Shown: piece by piece, positions 53,476-61,522 of the stretch
Layout of the letters: every line of letters begins with the position of its first letter
How positions within the stretch are numbered: position 1 is the stretch's first letter
Source of the DNA: Stenotrophomonas sp. WZN-1
Lineage (GTDB): Bacteria; Pseudomonadota; Gammaproteobacteria; Xanthomonadales; Xanthomonadaceae
Length of the DNA: 64,000 nt
Direction of reading: 5' to 3'
Assembly: GCF_002192255.1 (NCBI RefSeq)
Contig: NZ_CP021768.1
Coordinates: forward strand, 1,568,001 to 1,632,000
Position numbers and translations under genes: made by a program
The notes under the pieces: generated by a model
Databases searched by the model: none
Told to the model about the DNA's origin: nothing
The model's input: the letters and a program-made list of their open reading frames with translations, nothing else

Positions 53476-54525
53476 TCAAAGCAGGCGCCAGGCGCCACAG
53501 GCCAACAGCGCCAGCAGCATCGAAAGTAGTGCCAGGGTCCGCGGTCGCCACCATTGCCGCGGTTGCCCGGCCAAGGCCTGCGGACTGCAGTAGCGCACCA
53601 GCCCCGAGCCGAAACCGGCCTGGTGCTGCTGCCGCGAGCAGGCGTCCAGACAGGCGCCGCAGGCCAGGCAATCGGCCTGCGGTCCCTGGCGGATGTCCAG
53701 CTGCATCGGGCAGGCGCTGACACAGGCGGCGCAATCGGTGCAGTCGCCCAAGCGGTCGGCGCTGAAAGTGGGCATCGGTCCGGCCAGCAGCGGATGCGCC
53801 GCACGGAATACGTAGTCCTGCGCGGTGGTCGGGTCGAGCAGGCCGCGGCCGCGGCCAAGCACGCCACCCAGGCCCGACGGGCGCATGCCGCGCGGTTCGC
53901 CGCGGCGCGCGTCGTACAACATGCGGGGCGTGTACGGATCGGTCAGCAGTGGCTGCATGCGTGCGAATGGGCACAGCGAACGGCACACCTGTTCGCGCAG
54001 GAAGCCAGCATTACCCCAGGTAGCTGCGGCATAGAAGAACACCCAGAACGTTTCCCAGCCACTCCAGCCGGCGTGTGGTGCAGCGTCCACCAGTTCTCCG
54101 ATCGGGCTGAACAGGCCGACGAAGGTGATGCCGGTCCACAGCGACAGCAACCCCCAGGCCACCTGGGTGGCAGGGCGCACGGCCGGTACGGGCAAGACCT
54201 TGGCCATGCCGTGCGCAATCCAGTCGAAGGCACGACGCCACAGCGTCTGCGGGCAGGCGTGGCCGCACCAGATGCGGCCGGCGAGGTGGGTGAGCAGCGC
54301 AAGGCCGACCGCCAGCACCGCCAGCAACCCGATCAGCACGTCGACATCGCCGGGCCACAGCGTCCAGCCAAACAGGTCGAAGCGCCGTGTATTGATGTCC
54401 AGCAGCAGGGCCTGGCGCCCATTCCAGCGCAGCCATGGCAGCGCATAGAACAGGGCCAGCAGGAGCACGCTGAGCGCGCCGCGCCAACGCCAAGGGCGTG
54501 GAATTCCAGTGCAGGGCATGCTCAT
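53476..54525 (-). CDS. CcoG-like membrane 4Fe-4S ferredoxin protein (short form)
   Basis: A 349-residue inner-membrane protein of the CcoG/RdxA family. The N-terminal half has membrane helices and the hallmark GRIWCGHACPQTLWRR. The cytoplasmic part has two ferredoxin motifs, CTDCAACVSACP and CLACGACLDACS. Full-length CcoG carries a C-terminal Ig-like FixG domain; here the protein ends after one more helix, so that domain is missing. CcoG helps supply copper to cbb3 oxidase. It is coupled by ATGA to a small membrane protein and sits in a low-oxygen cluster. Confidence 0.85.
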   Translation of the reverse strand: MSMPCTGIPRPWRWRGALSVLLLALFYALPWLRWNGRQALLLDINTRRFDLFGWTLWPGDVDVLIGLLAVLAVGLALLTHLAGRIWCGHACPQTLWRRAFDWIAHGMAKVLPVPAVRPATQVAWGLLSLWTGITFVGLFSPIGELVDAAPHAGWSGWETFWVFFYAAATWGNAGFLREQVCRSLCPFARMQPLLTDPYTPRMLYDARRGEPRGMRPSGLGGVLGRGRGLLDPTTAQDYVFRAAHPLLAGPMPTFSADRLGDCTDCAACVSACPMQLDIRQGPQADCLACGACLDACSRQQHQAGFGSGLVRYCSPQALAGQPRQWWRPRTLALLSMLLALLACGAWRLL

Positions 54526-54809
54526 CCCAGCGGCAGCTCGTCGTCGTCGTCGCTGGGCATCGGGCGCTGCAGGTACCAAGTGACCGCGCTGGACAGTGCC
54601 GTCACCGACCAGAACATGAAAAACCCTGCCGTATAGCCCAGTTCACGGCTGATCGGCGTGCCCGGGAAACTGATCGCCTGCAATCGCAACGGGTCGACGA
54701 AGGCGAAGAACACCACGCTGGCCAGGCCCGCGGCGATGAAGCTGGGCCAGAGGATGGCGCCCCAGTGCTGGATCAGCTGCTGGCGGCGGCTGGGAGAGGG
54801 TCTGTTCAT
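54522..54809 (-). CDS. Small membrane protein coupled to the CcoG-like gene
   Basis: A 95-residue protein with two predicted helices (ILWPSFIAAGLASVVFFAFV and GFFMFWSVTALSSAVTWYL) and an acidic tail (DDDDELPLG). The four-base overlap with the CcoG-like gene suggests a shared role. The divergent FNR box upstream at 54924-54937 would control it. Function unknown. Confidence 0.8.
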   Translation of the reverse strand: MNRPSPSRRQQLIQHWGAILWPSFIAAGLASVVFFAFVDPLRLQAISFPGTPISRELGYTAGFFMFWSVTALSSAVTWYLQRPMPSDDDDELPLG

Positions 54810-54923
54810 GCTGTCCCGGATCGGAATGAGGGCGGCGCGTATACTCCGCCGAGGACGGCGCAGCATCCGCAGGGCATGCTTCCTGCAAGCGTGCCAGCCT
54901 AGGTGCAGCGGACTGCGCCGACA

Positions 54924-54937
54924 TTGATCTGGATCAA
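54924..54937. promoter_or_regulatory. FNR/Anr box TTGATCTGGATCAA
   Basis: A perfect TTGAT-N4-ATCAA site in the divergent region between the CcoG-like pair (leftward) and the truncated haemoglobin (rightward). It is 52 bases from the haemoglobin ATG and 115 from the leftward start, so it could control either or both under low oxygen. Confidence 0.85.
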
Positions 54938-54988
54938 CGGCGGTGCGGCCCGGCTGGGGCACACTGCCGGCACGCTTTGGGTACCCCG

Positions 54989-55429
54989 ATGAACGCAACA
55001 CCACCGCCTGTTCTTCCCGTCGCCTCGCCCGAGTTGTGCACCGAGCAGGAAGTGACCCGCCTGGTGCACGACTTCTATGCGCGCGTGCGCGAGGAAGAGC
55101 GGTTGGGGCCGGTATTCGAGGCGCACGTCCACGACTGGCCGGAGCATCTGGCGCAGCTGGTCGATTTCTGGTCGGCGATGCTGCGCGGTACCCGCCGCTT
55201 CAAGGGCTCGCCGATGTCCAAGCACATGGCCATCGAGCTGGACAAGGATCTGTTCGATCGCTGGCTGGTGCTGTTCCGGATCACCACCGCCGAGTGCAAC
55301 AACCCGCCGATGCAGGAGCTGGCCAACGACGTGGCCGCGCGCATCGGTGACACCTTCTGGAAGCGCTACCAGATGCTGCGCTGGCCGCAGGTGGGCCTGC
55401 CGGTGCTGGGCATCCCTGCCAAGGATTGA
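54989..55429 (+). CDS. Group III truncated haemoglobin
   Basis: A 146-residue haem protein of the 2-on-2 globin group III. FYARVREEERLGPVFEAHV gives the B10-region Tyr30, and proximal His79 lies in SKHMAI, as in related group III globins. TrHb3 proteins are linked to microaerobic respiration and nitric oxide. The ATG at 54989 is chosen; a TTG four codons upstream is less likely. It is followed by hemN, with an FNR-like box spanning its stop codon. Confidence 0.9.
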   Translation: MNATPPPVLPVASPELCTEQEVTRLVHDFYARVREEERLGPVFEAHVHDWPEHLAQLVDFWSAMLRGTRRFKGSPMSKHMAIELDKDLFDRWLVLFRITTAECNNPPMQELANDVAARIGDTFWKRYQMLRWPQVGLPVLGIPAKD

Positions 55430-55439
55430 TCTGGGTCAA
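55426..55439. promoter_or_regulatory. FNR/Anr-like box TTGATCTGGGTCAA over a stop codon
   Basis: The site matches TTGAT-N4-ATCAA at 9 of 10 positions, and its TGA is the stop codon of the haemoglobin gene. It lies 35 bases before the hemN ATG, a good position for activation of hemN. Confidence 0.7.
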
Positions 55440-55473
55440 GGCGGCGCAGGCCGCCCGGCGCGATGCTGGCGGC

Positions 55474-56883
55474 ATGGACACGTTCTCTCCCGCCGCCGGT
55501 GGCCTAGCCTGGACCTTCGACCCCGACCTGCTGCGCCGGCACGACCGGCCGGGCCCGCGCTACACCTCGTACCCGACCGCGCCGCATTTCCATGATGGCT
55601 TCGACGCGCCGGCACTGCGCCAGGCGATCGCCGACAGCAACCAACTGGCCCGCGCGCTGTCGTTGTACGTGCACGTGCCGTTCTGTTCCAGTCCCTGTTT
55701 CTACTGCGGCTGCAACCGGGTGATCACCCGCGATCGCGGCCGTGGCCACAGCTACGTCTCGCGTGTGCTGGCCGAGGCCGACCTGCTGGCGCCACAGTTC
55801 GAGGACGGCCGCGAGGTCATCCAGCTGCATCTGGGTGGCGGCACGCCGAACTTCCTTGATGCCGAGGCGATGACCACGCTGGTGGAGGGGCTGCGCCGGC
55901 GCTTCGATTTCAGCGATTCGCCGCAGCGCGATTTCTCGATAGAGCTCGATCCGCGCTTCATCGATACCCGCGACGTGGCCATGCTGGCGCGGCTGGGCTT
56001 CAATCGGGCCAGCCTGGGCGTGCAGGATTTCGATCCGCACGTACAGGAATCGATCAACCGCATACAGGGCGTGCAGCAGACGCTGGACATCCTGCGCGCG
56101 TGCCGCGACAGCGGCATGCGCTCGGTCAACGTCGACCTGATCTATGGGTTGCCGGGGCAGAGCCTTGAAGGATTCGGCCGCACCCTGGAACGAGTGCTGG
56201 CATTGCGACCGGATCGCCTGGCGGTGTATGGCTACGCACACCTGCCGCATCTGTTCCGTGCGCAGAAGCAGATCGACGAGAGCCGGCTGCCTTCGCCGGA
56301 AGACAAGCTGGCGCTGCTGGGCCTGGCGGTGGAGAGGCTCTCGTCGGCCGGCTACCAGTACATCGGCATGGATCACTTTGCGTTGCCGGAAGAGGATCTG
56401 TCGCGTGCGCAGCGTGCCGGCCAGCTGCATCGCAATTTCATGGGCTATACCACCCACGCCGATACCGATCTGCTCGGCCTGGGCGTGAGTGCAATCAGCC
56501 ACATCGGTGCGACCTACAGCCAGAATCCGCGCGACCTGCCGTCGTGGGAGGACGCGGTGGACCAGGGCCAGCTGCCGGTCTGGCGCGGAGTGGCGCTGAG
56601 CGCCGACGACCAGTTGCGCGCCGAACTCATCCAGCAGCTGATGTGCCAGGGCGAGGTGGACGGTGCCGTGCTGGGCCAACGCCATGGCGTCGATTTCGAA
56701 CAGTACTTCGCCGAAGACCTGCGTTCGGTGCAGCGACTGCAGGACGACGGCTTGGCTGAATACCGCGACGGTGTGGTGCGCGCCAGCGAGCCGGGGCGGC
56801 CGCTGCTGCGGCTGCTGGCGATGTGCTTCGACCCGTACCTGCGTGCCGCCCACGAGCAGCCGCGTTACTCGCGTGCGATCTGA
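55474..56883 (+). CDS. hemN: Oxygen-independent coproporphyrinogen III oxidase HemN
   Basis: A 469-residue radical-SAM enzyme that makes protoporphyrinogen IX without oxygen. The [4Fe-4S] motif is Cys71-x3-Cys75-x2-Cys78 with the extra Cys80 (CSSPCFYCGC) typical of HemN. LHLGGGTPNFL and VDLIYGLPGQS follow, and the C-terminal HemN domain ends with LRLLAMCFDPYLR. FNR-type control is predicted by the box at 55426. This is the last host gene before the integrated element. Confidence 0.96.
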   Translation: MDTFSPAAGGLAWTFDPDLLRRHDRPGPRYTSYPTAPHFHDGFDAPALRQAIADSNQLARALSLYVHVPFCSSPCFYCGCNRVITRDRGRGHSYVSRVLAEADLLAPQFEDGREVIQLHLGGGTPNFLDAEAMTTLVEGLRRRFDFSDSPQRDFSIELDPRFIDTRDVAMLARLGFNRASLGVQDFDPHVQESINRIQGVQQTLDILRACRDSGMRSVNVDLIYGLPGQSLEGFGRTLERVLALRPDRLAVYGYAHLPHLFRAQKQIDESRLPSPEDKLALLGLAVERLSSAGYQYIGMDHFALPEEDLSRAQRAGQLHRNFMGYTTHADTDLLGLGVSAISHIGATYSQNPRDLPSWEDAVDQGQLPVWRGVALSADDQLRAELIQQLMCQGEVDGAVLGQRHGVDFEQYFAEDLRSVQRLQDDGLAEYRDGVVRASEPGRPLLRLLAMCFDPYLRAAHEQPRYSRAI

Positions 56884-56902
56884 GGTTTCGTCGCAAAAGC
56901 CT

Positions 56903-56959
56903 TGGTGCCCGGAGCCGGAATCGAACCGGCATGGGGTTGCCCCCGGCGGATTTTAAGTC
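56903..56959 (-). pseudogene. 3' half of tRNA-Leu(TAA): left attachment site
   Basis: On the minus strand this reads from the anticodon loop (GACTTAAAATCCGCC) through a short variable arm and an intact T arm (CCGG-TTCGATT-CCGG) to the acceptor TCCGGGC and CCA. The 5' half is absent: beyond 56959 the sequence is unrelated. This is the remnant left by an element that entered at the anticodon-loop region of a tRNA-Leu gene. The complete tRNA is expected at the other end of the element. Confidence 0.85.
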
Positions 56960-57031
56960 ACACGATCCATCGTAAGATACTGATTCGCAAGCGACAGCTA
57001 CTGAACAATTTCCATGATTCTGAGGTATAGG

Positions 57032-57049
57032 CTGCACAACAACTGCACA
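57032..57049. repeat. Direct repeats CTGCACA near the attachment site
   Basis: CTGCACA at 57032-57038 and 57043-57049, spaced 11 bases start to start, lie between the tRNA remnant and the integrase stop. They could be arm-type integrase sites. Confidence 0.4.
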
Positions 57050-57052
57050 GTA

Positions 57053-57982
57053 TCAGGCCATCTTTTTGATGGCGTCTGACAGGTGTTCCGGCGACAAGTG
57101 GGCGTAGCGCCTAGTCATCGCCATAGAGCTATGCCCAAGCACCTCAGATACCGTGTGCAGTGGAACTCCAGCCTGGACGAGCCATGAGGCGCACGTGTGC
57201 CTCAAATCATGCCAGCGGACGTGCTGCAGGCCACACGCCTCGCGCGCCTTGGCCCACGAATCCCGAACCTGATCGTCTGATGCGCCCAGCGGGAGCCGGG
57301 CCGCGATACCTGCAACCTTGGGATGCAGCGGGACCATCTGGAGCGTCCGAGTCTTGCTGGTGCGGTCCAGGTGGATGAACCCACCGCGCACGTCATGGGC
57401 TGTCAGGCGGAGTAGATGCCCGCGCCGGATGCCTGTGTATGCTGCCAGACGTACGTAGTCGCCCGCTGAAGCGTTGGGGCATGCCCTTGCCAGCGCCTCG
57501 ACCTGATCGAGCGTCAGGAACGTTTCGCGGGGCTTCTCCGGCAGCAGGCCAATCGCAGCAGGCCGTTCCAGCCACCCCCATTCGCGCCACGCCATCCGGC
57601 TGATCTGCCGCAGGATGCGCCCCTTGTGGTTTACCGTGGCGGGGGCCTTCCCAATCTCCGCCGCCTTGATCTCAGCCCATACCTGGGCAATCTCCTTCAT
57701 CTTTCGACCAGCCACGTATGGCATGAGTGCCCTGATATGGGCCTTGGTCTTGGCCTGTGAGCCAAGGCGGGGAACATGATCCGTTAGGAACTTCTCCACG
57801 CCCTCAGGGATCATCCGTTCCGGCTCTCGACCAGCCGCAACGTCCTTGATTGCGGCGAGGTACTTGCGTTCGTACTCTTTCGCGTCTTTGAACGACCAGT
57901 GTCGAGAAGTCTTGCGATGCGTTCTTCCGCCGTATCCGACGGTAACTTGATAGTGGCCATTGGCACGCTTGGTGACTGGCAT
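57053..57982 (-). CDS. int: Tyrosine-family integrase
   Basis: A 309-residue site-specific recombinase. Catalytic residues are visible: Arg186 (YTGIRRGHLL), Lys210, His258-x-x-Arg261 (HDLRHTCASW), His284 (LGHSS) and nucleophile Tyr293 (TRRYAHL). The N-terminal part is an arm-binding/core-binding region. The ATG at 57982 follows AAGGT; a start at 58012 (MAGQV) is possible. It lies about 90 bases from the tRNA-Leu attachment remnant, as expected. Confidence 0.95.
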   Translation of the reverse strand: MPVTKRANGHYQVTVGYGGRTHRKTSRHWSFKDAKEYERKYLAAIKDVAAGREPERMIPEGVEKFLTDHVPRLGSQAKTKAHIRALMPYVAGRKMKEIAQVWAEIKAAEIGKAPATVNHKGRILRQISRMAWREWGWLERPAAIGLLPEKPRETFLTLDQVEALARACPNASAGDYVRLAAYTGIRRGHLLRLTAHDVRGGFIHLDRTSKTRTLQMVPLHPKVAGIAARLPLGASDDQVRDSWAKAREACGLQHVRWHDLRHTCASWLVQAGVPLHTVSEVLGHSSMAMTRRYAHLSPEHLSDAIKKMA

Positions 57983-58188
57983 TGGGTCTTTACCTTGCAC
58001 TTGCCCAGCCATACGGCTAGGTCTACTGGATGGATGCGATCCGACTTCTTCCCCTGACCTAGCCGACACGCAGCCAGCTCGCCTATGTCGATGGCGCGCC
58101 GAAGTGTCCGAGGATGGCAGGCACAGTGCTCTGCAGCCTGCGCGAGGGTCATCAGCTTCTCAGCGGCGCTCACGGATATGCGCTCCAT
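57811..58188 (-). CDS. Excisionase-like helix-turn-helix protein
   Basis: A 125-residue protein. Residues 10-60 form a MerR/excisionase-type winged helix (MTLAQAAEHCACHPRTLRRAIDIGELAACRLG then RIHPVDLAVWLG). The C-terminal 57 codons overlap the integrase gene in another frame (57811-57982). The DNA-binding half lies outside the overlap. In temperate elements such a gene directs excision and would counter integration. The last part may be dispensable; there is no signal or other domain. Confidence 0.8.
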   Translation of the reverse strand: MERISVSAAEKLMTLAQAAEHCACHPRTLRRAIDIGELAACRLGQGKKSDRIHPVDLAVWLGKCKVKTQCQSPSVPMATIKLPSDTAEERIARLLDTGRSKTRKSTNASTSPQSRTLRLVESRNG

Positions 58189-58676
58189 TTCTGCCCAGGC
58201 TCATTACTGCCCGAACATTCATTGCGGTGATCGTTGGCCTTGGGACAGCGCTTATTCCTGCATGTAGGGCAAAGGACCATACGAATTTCATTCAGATTGA
58301 GTGGACGCTTGTCTCTGCATGTATGGCACCAGCAATGATCGCGCTCAGCGTCATCCGCGCAACCGTCTACCTCAAGGGCCACGGTCGACTTGATCGCCCC
58401 AGTCGCAATGTTGAGGCGCCTACCCAGATCAAGCAACATGGTCAGTTGCTGGGCGTTTTCCGCAACAAGCTCATCCCGCTGGCACTCCAGGTCGCCGATG
58501 CGTGCGGCCATCTCATAGCCCACCTCCGTCAGCATCTCGATGCCGTTCCCTGCCGCTGCGTCGATGAACTTCTCGTAGAATGAGCGGCCTTCGCTGCGCC
58601 TCTGGAAGGACAGCTCTTCCTCCAGTGCCTCGATGCGCTGTTCAAGGTCGCCGTAAGCTGGTTTTGAGTTAGTCAT
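58170..58676 (-). CDS. Element hypothetical protein with zinc-ribbon-like C terminus
   Basis: A 168-residue protein with a coiled-coil-like N terminus (LEQRIEALEEELSFQRRSEG) and a C-terminal Cys-rich part (CWCHTC then CPTCRNKRC) that could bind zinc. It overlaps both neighbours (eight bases upstream, 19 bases downstream), so it belongs to the leftward early operon. Function unknown. Confidence 0.8.
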   Translation of the reverse strand: MTNSKPAYGDLEQRIEALEEELSFQRRSEGRSFYEKFIDAAAGNGIEMLTEVGYEMAARIGDLECQRDELVAENAQQLTMLLDLGRRLNIATGAIKSTVALEVDGCADDAERDHCWCHTCRDKRPLNLNEIRMVLCPTCRNKRCPKANDHRNECSGSNEPGQKWSAYP

Positions 58677-59109
58677 TGTTTACCTCCGGCCTTGCAGCGA
58701 GCATGGCATCCCATGCGCGTGCGCCAAGAACCTTCAATGTGCCAGGGCCGCATCTCTTGGCTAGCTCGACGCGGATCATAGATGCCTCAATCATCGCCTC
58801 AGTAGGCTCTGCCGGAACCAGCACGTAGCCCTCGGGTGCCTCAAACTCTGCGATCACCGACAGAACTCGGCCCTCGTCGTCCTGGCGGGTGACTGCCACG
58901 GCTTGGCCTGCCTCGTTGCGGGTCACGACCACATGGCCCTCGGGCGGCGTGAGAGCGGCGATGATGGCGCGCATATCGGGGCTGTTGTCCATTCCGCCAT
59001 TCTCGATAACTTCAACCATGTAGGTCGCGAAGCTATCGGGAGCGCCGAAATCGATCCTTTTTCTCCACTCCGCAGCCAGCATCTCCCGCGCCCTCTGTTC
59101 AACGTCCAT
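58669..59109 (-). CDS. Element hypothetical protein
   Basis: A 146-residue soluble protein (MDVEQRAREMLAAEWRKRID to MLAARPEVNND). Repeated PPEGHVVV / APEGYVLVPAEPTEAM phrases resemble the C-terminal segment seen in several small phage proteins of unknown role. Overlaps the gene upstream by 11 bases; coupling supports the start at 59109. Confidence 0.75.
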   Translation of the reverse strand: MDVEQRAREMLAAEWRKRIDFGAPDSFATYMVEVIENGGMDNSPDMRAIIAALTPPEGHVVVTRNEAGQAVAVTRQDDEGRVLSVIAEFEAPEGYVLVPAEPTEAMIEASMIRVELAKRCGPGTLKVLGARAWDAMLAARPEVNND

Positions 59110-59308
59110 CGTCGGTCTCCTTCGGCGGCTCGGGGAGGGGCATCCAGTGGGTGGGGCTATGCTCATACTCGCCGTCACCCCAATGCCCGTCCCAATATCT
59201 GGGCGTATCCGTCCAATAGCTGCTTACCTCGTACGATCCAGTCCTAGCGTCATAGATCAGAATCTCTGTCCCATCCCTCGGCGCGCTGCTGATCGGCTTC
59301 CAGGTCAT
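59099..59308 (-). CDS. DUF551-like small element protein
   Basis: A 69-residue protein, MTWKPISSAPRDGTEILIYD to THWMPLPEPP, the conserved pattern of the phage DUF551 family. A second, divergent member lies at 62797. Function unknown. It overlaps the next gene upstream by four bases. Confidence 0.82.
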   Translation of the reverse strand: MTWKPISSAPRDGTEILIYDARTGSYEVSSYWTDTPRYWDGHWGDGEYEHSPTHWMPLPEPPKETDDGR

Positions 59309-59517
59309 GCGGTCCTCCGATACTCGCTGAGGGCGTGCCGAAGCATTTCCTGTGTCCCGATCAAATTGGAAACCGCTCCGTGGACATTGACCCCGTCCTG
59401 GCTAGCCGCGTCCATCAGCGACAGGGCGTCGAGATGGGCCTGAACTGCATTCGCGAGTGAATCTGATGCAGAAATCGTGCGGTCCTCCATTGCAGCGGTG
59501 AGCAGCTGGTCAGCCAT
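59305..59517 (-). CDS. Element hypothetical protein, 70 residues
   Basis: MADQLLTAAMEDRTIS to LRHALSEYRRTA, a helical soluble protein without recognised motif. The ATG at 59517 overlaps the stop of the next upstream gene by eight bases, which fixes the start better than the open upstream stretch. Confidence 0.7.
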   Translation of the reverse strand: MADQLLTAAMEDRTISASDSLANAVQAHLDALSLMDAASQDGVNVHGAVSNLIGTQEMLRHALSEYRRTA

Positions 59518-59881
59518 GGGTCGGCTCCGGCTCGCTTTCTCCGTGGGCGTCAGCCTCACGCAAAAGGCGCAGAAGCTCATCCATATCCACCTTGTCGGGC
59601 TTCATACCAAGGTGGGCAGCAATCTGGCTACGCATTACCTCGGCCCTCTCCAGATGGGCTAGGCGAGCGCGTAGGTCCTTTAGCCGTTGTAGCCAACGCC
59701 GCATTTCATAGTGCCCATTTGTGCCGTTCTGTCGGTCACGCATGCCGTCTCTGAACTCGGTGACATGCTCAACAACATCTACCGGCAGAGAGTGCAGGTG
59801 CGTGCTAATAGCGACCTTCGCATCTGTGATCGCATCCTCCAGTGAGGCCTGACCTTTGGTCCACCGACTGAACCAGCTCAT
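59510..59881 (-). CDS. Element hypothetical protein, 123 residues
   Basis: A mostly helical protein with a likely coiled coil (MRRWLQRLKDLRARLAHLERAEVMRSQIAAHLG). No membrane segment or known domain. ATGA coupling to the gene upstream (stop at 59878) and an eight-base overlap downstream support it. Confidence 0.75.
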   Translation of the reverse strand: MSWFSRWTKGQASLEDAITDAKVAISTHLHSLPVDVVEHVTEFRDGMRDRQNGTNGHYEMRRWLQRLKDLRARLAHLERAEVMRSQIAAHLGMKPDKVDMDELLRLLREADAHGESEPEPTHG

Positions 59882-60792
59882 TTGCCCACCGCCTTGTCGA
59901 TCAGGGCCTTCACGTCATCGAAGCGAACCCAATTGCCTTCGACAGCATCTTCCATCCCGCTATAAGGCCAAGGGTTCTCAAACAATTGATGGTCGAACCG
60001 CTGCAACTGCCCCAGGTCCACGGCCTGCGCGGGCGAGCGGAACAGCGGCACCGGCTGTTCGTCATCCTCGCAGTAGGCGGCAGCCTCAGCGGCGGTCGGG
60101 AACAGCATCGGCTCGTCGTGGTGGGTCATCCACGCAACCGGCTCCCCCACCGGCTGGCGGGCGTCTATGGCCTGCGCGGGCTTCTCGGCGAGCTGATAGC
60201 TAACCATCTGCAAGACAGTGGTCGCCCCGGTCTCGCCATCAGACTCATGTCCGAACACTTGGGTGTGTATACCTTCGGCAAGTTCTTCGATCTGGTTGAC
60301 GTATGCAATGGCATCTGCGAAACCGCCGGGGAAGCGGTCGTCCACCAGCTGGCGGGCGGCGAGTGCGGCTTCCAGCGCGTCGCGTGCCTCATGTACCCAA
60401 CGGCTGCCGTCGTCGTGGCCTGCCCACCTGGCGAGCACACTGGCAGCGGCATCGACCATGGCCGGGGTGATTGCATCCCCCTGACCACCCGGGGAGGGCT
60501 GGGCGGAGAGGGCGGCATTCTCCAGGTGCAGTCGTTCGGCCTCGGCCCAGCCCTCACGCGCCCACGTTTCCCACGTCACCGGCCACAGCGGGCCGCAGCC
60601 ATTCGGGCACGGCTCCGTCTTGCTGTCGCCAGCAGTCACGGTGCCGCTGTGCATGTTGAGGTTCGACCGCGCAAGCTGGAACTGGCACTTCGCACAGCGC
60701 ACGATGCCCGGAACCAGGTCGGAACGCTGATCCCCCAGCCTCACCCTCCCACCGGGCTGCACGTCCGCCAGGGTCTTGTTGTCGGTGGTCAT
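59878..60792 (-). CDS. Element hypothetical protein with Cys motif
   Basis: A 304-residue protein. The N-terminal part has CAKCQ and CPNGCGPLW, a possible zinc ribbon; the rest is acidic and helical, with a middle repeat-free PAMVDAAASVLARWAGHDDG segment. No enzyme motif is seen. The ATG at 60792 overlaps the next stop (ATGA), so the 23-codon upstream extension is rejected. Confidence 0.75.
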   Translation of the reverse strand: MTTDNKTLADVQPGGRVRLGDQRSDLVPGIVRCAKCQFQLARSNLNMHSGTVTAGDSKTEPCPNGCGPLWPVTWETWAREGWAEAERLHLENAALSAQPSPGGQGDAITPAMVDAAASVLARWAGHDDGSRWVHEARDALEAALAARQLVDDRFPGGFADAIAYVNQIEELAEGIHTQVFGHESDGETGATTVLQMVSYQLAEKPAQAIDARQPVGEPVAWMTHHDEPMLFPTAAEAAAYCEDDEQPVPLFRSPAQAVDLGQLQRFDHQLFENPWPYSGMEDAVEGNWVRFDDVKALIDKAVGK

Positions 60793-61109
60793 GCGGATGC
60801 TCCCATTGCGGCGTCGATGGCCTTTCGGGCCTCGCGGATCATGCCGAAGGTGATCGGGCAATCTTCTTCCGGATAGCTAACCTTGGAGTTATCCGGCTCA
60901 GATGCCTCTGTCAATTCGCTGCAGAACTCTTCCTCCACGGCGCTGACCAAAACCTTCATTGCTGGCAACCAAGAGCGGATCCATTCCACCTCAGCGCGCA
61001 GGCGGGCTACCTCTGCCTCGTGCTCGGAGTGGAGGACGTAGTCGCCGTCAGAATCACGCTCCATCCCCCAATCGGTCACGTGGTTGAACCTAGTGATCTC
61101 GTTGCTCAT
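60789..61109 (-). CDS. Element hypothetical protein, 106 residues
   Basis: A soluble protein with a helical middle (SEHEAEVARLRAEVEWIRSWLP) and no known domain. It starts 8 bases after the ssb stop. Function unknown. Confidence 0.75.
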   Translation of the reverse strand: MSNEITRFNHVTDWGMERDSDGDYVLHSEHEAEVARLRAEVEWIRSWLPAMKVLVSAVEEEFCSELTEASEPDNSKVSYPEEDCPITFGMIREARKAIDAAMGASA

Positions 61110-61117
61110 GGCTCACC

Positions 61118-61522
61118 TCAGAATGGGATCGAGTCGTCGTCGAAGTCGCTGACCGGCGCCTGCTGCTGCGGCCGCTCGCTCTGCTCCTGACCGCCTCGGC
61201 GGGAGCTGGTGCCGCCTGACTGGCCTTCCTGCTTGCCGCCGAGTAGCGTCACGTCCTTCACGTCTAGCGTCACGTAGGTCTTGCCGTCGTGTTCGCGGGT
61301 GCCGATCTCGCCGACCACGCCCAGGCGATCACCCTTGCGGATGTGTTCGGCCAGCTTCTGACCACGATCACCCCACAAGGTGCAGTCCAGCCAGACGGTC
61401 TGCTTGTTGTCACCGAATCCACGATCCACGGCCAGAGCCCAGCCGGTGACGGCCTTGCCTGCCTGAGTGAAGCGGGTAACGGCATCACGGCCAATGCGGC
61501 CTACAGCGGAGAAGTTGTTCAT
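61118..61522 (-). CDS. ssb: Single-stranded DNA-binding protein
   Basis: A 134-residue OB-fold SSB of the phage/plasmid type: MNNFSAVGRIGRDAVTRF, the WLDCTLWGDRGQKLAEHIRKGDRLGVVG strand pair, a Gln/Ser/Arg-rich linker, and the acidic tip DFDDDSIPF that recruits partner proteins. It would protect single strands in element replication and recombination. It begins at the stop of the annealing protein gene (TGATG), so the two act together. Confidence 0.93.
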   Translation of the reverse strand: MNNFSAVGRIGRDAVTRFTQAGKAVTGWALAVDRGFGDNKQTVWLDCTLWGDRGQKLAEHIRKGDRLGVVGEIGTREHDGKTYVTLDVKDVTLLGGKQEGQSGGTSSRRGGQEQSERPQQQAPVSDFDDDSIPF

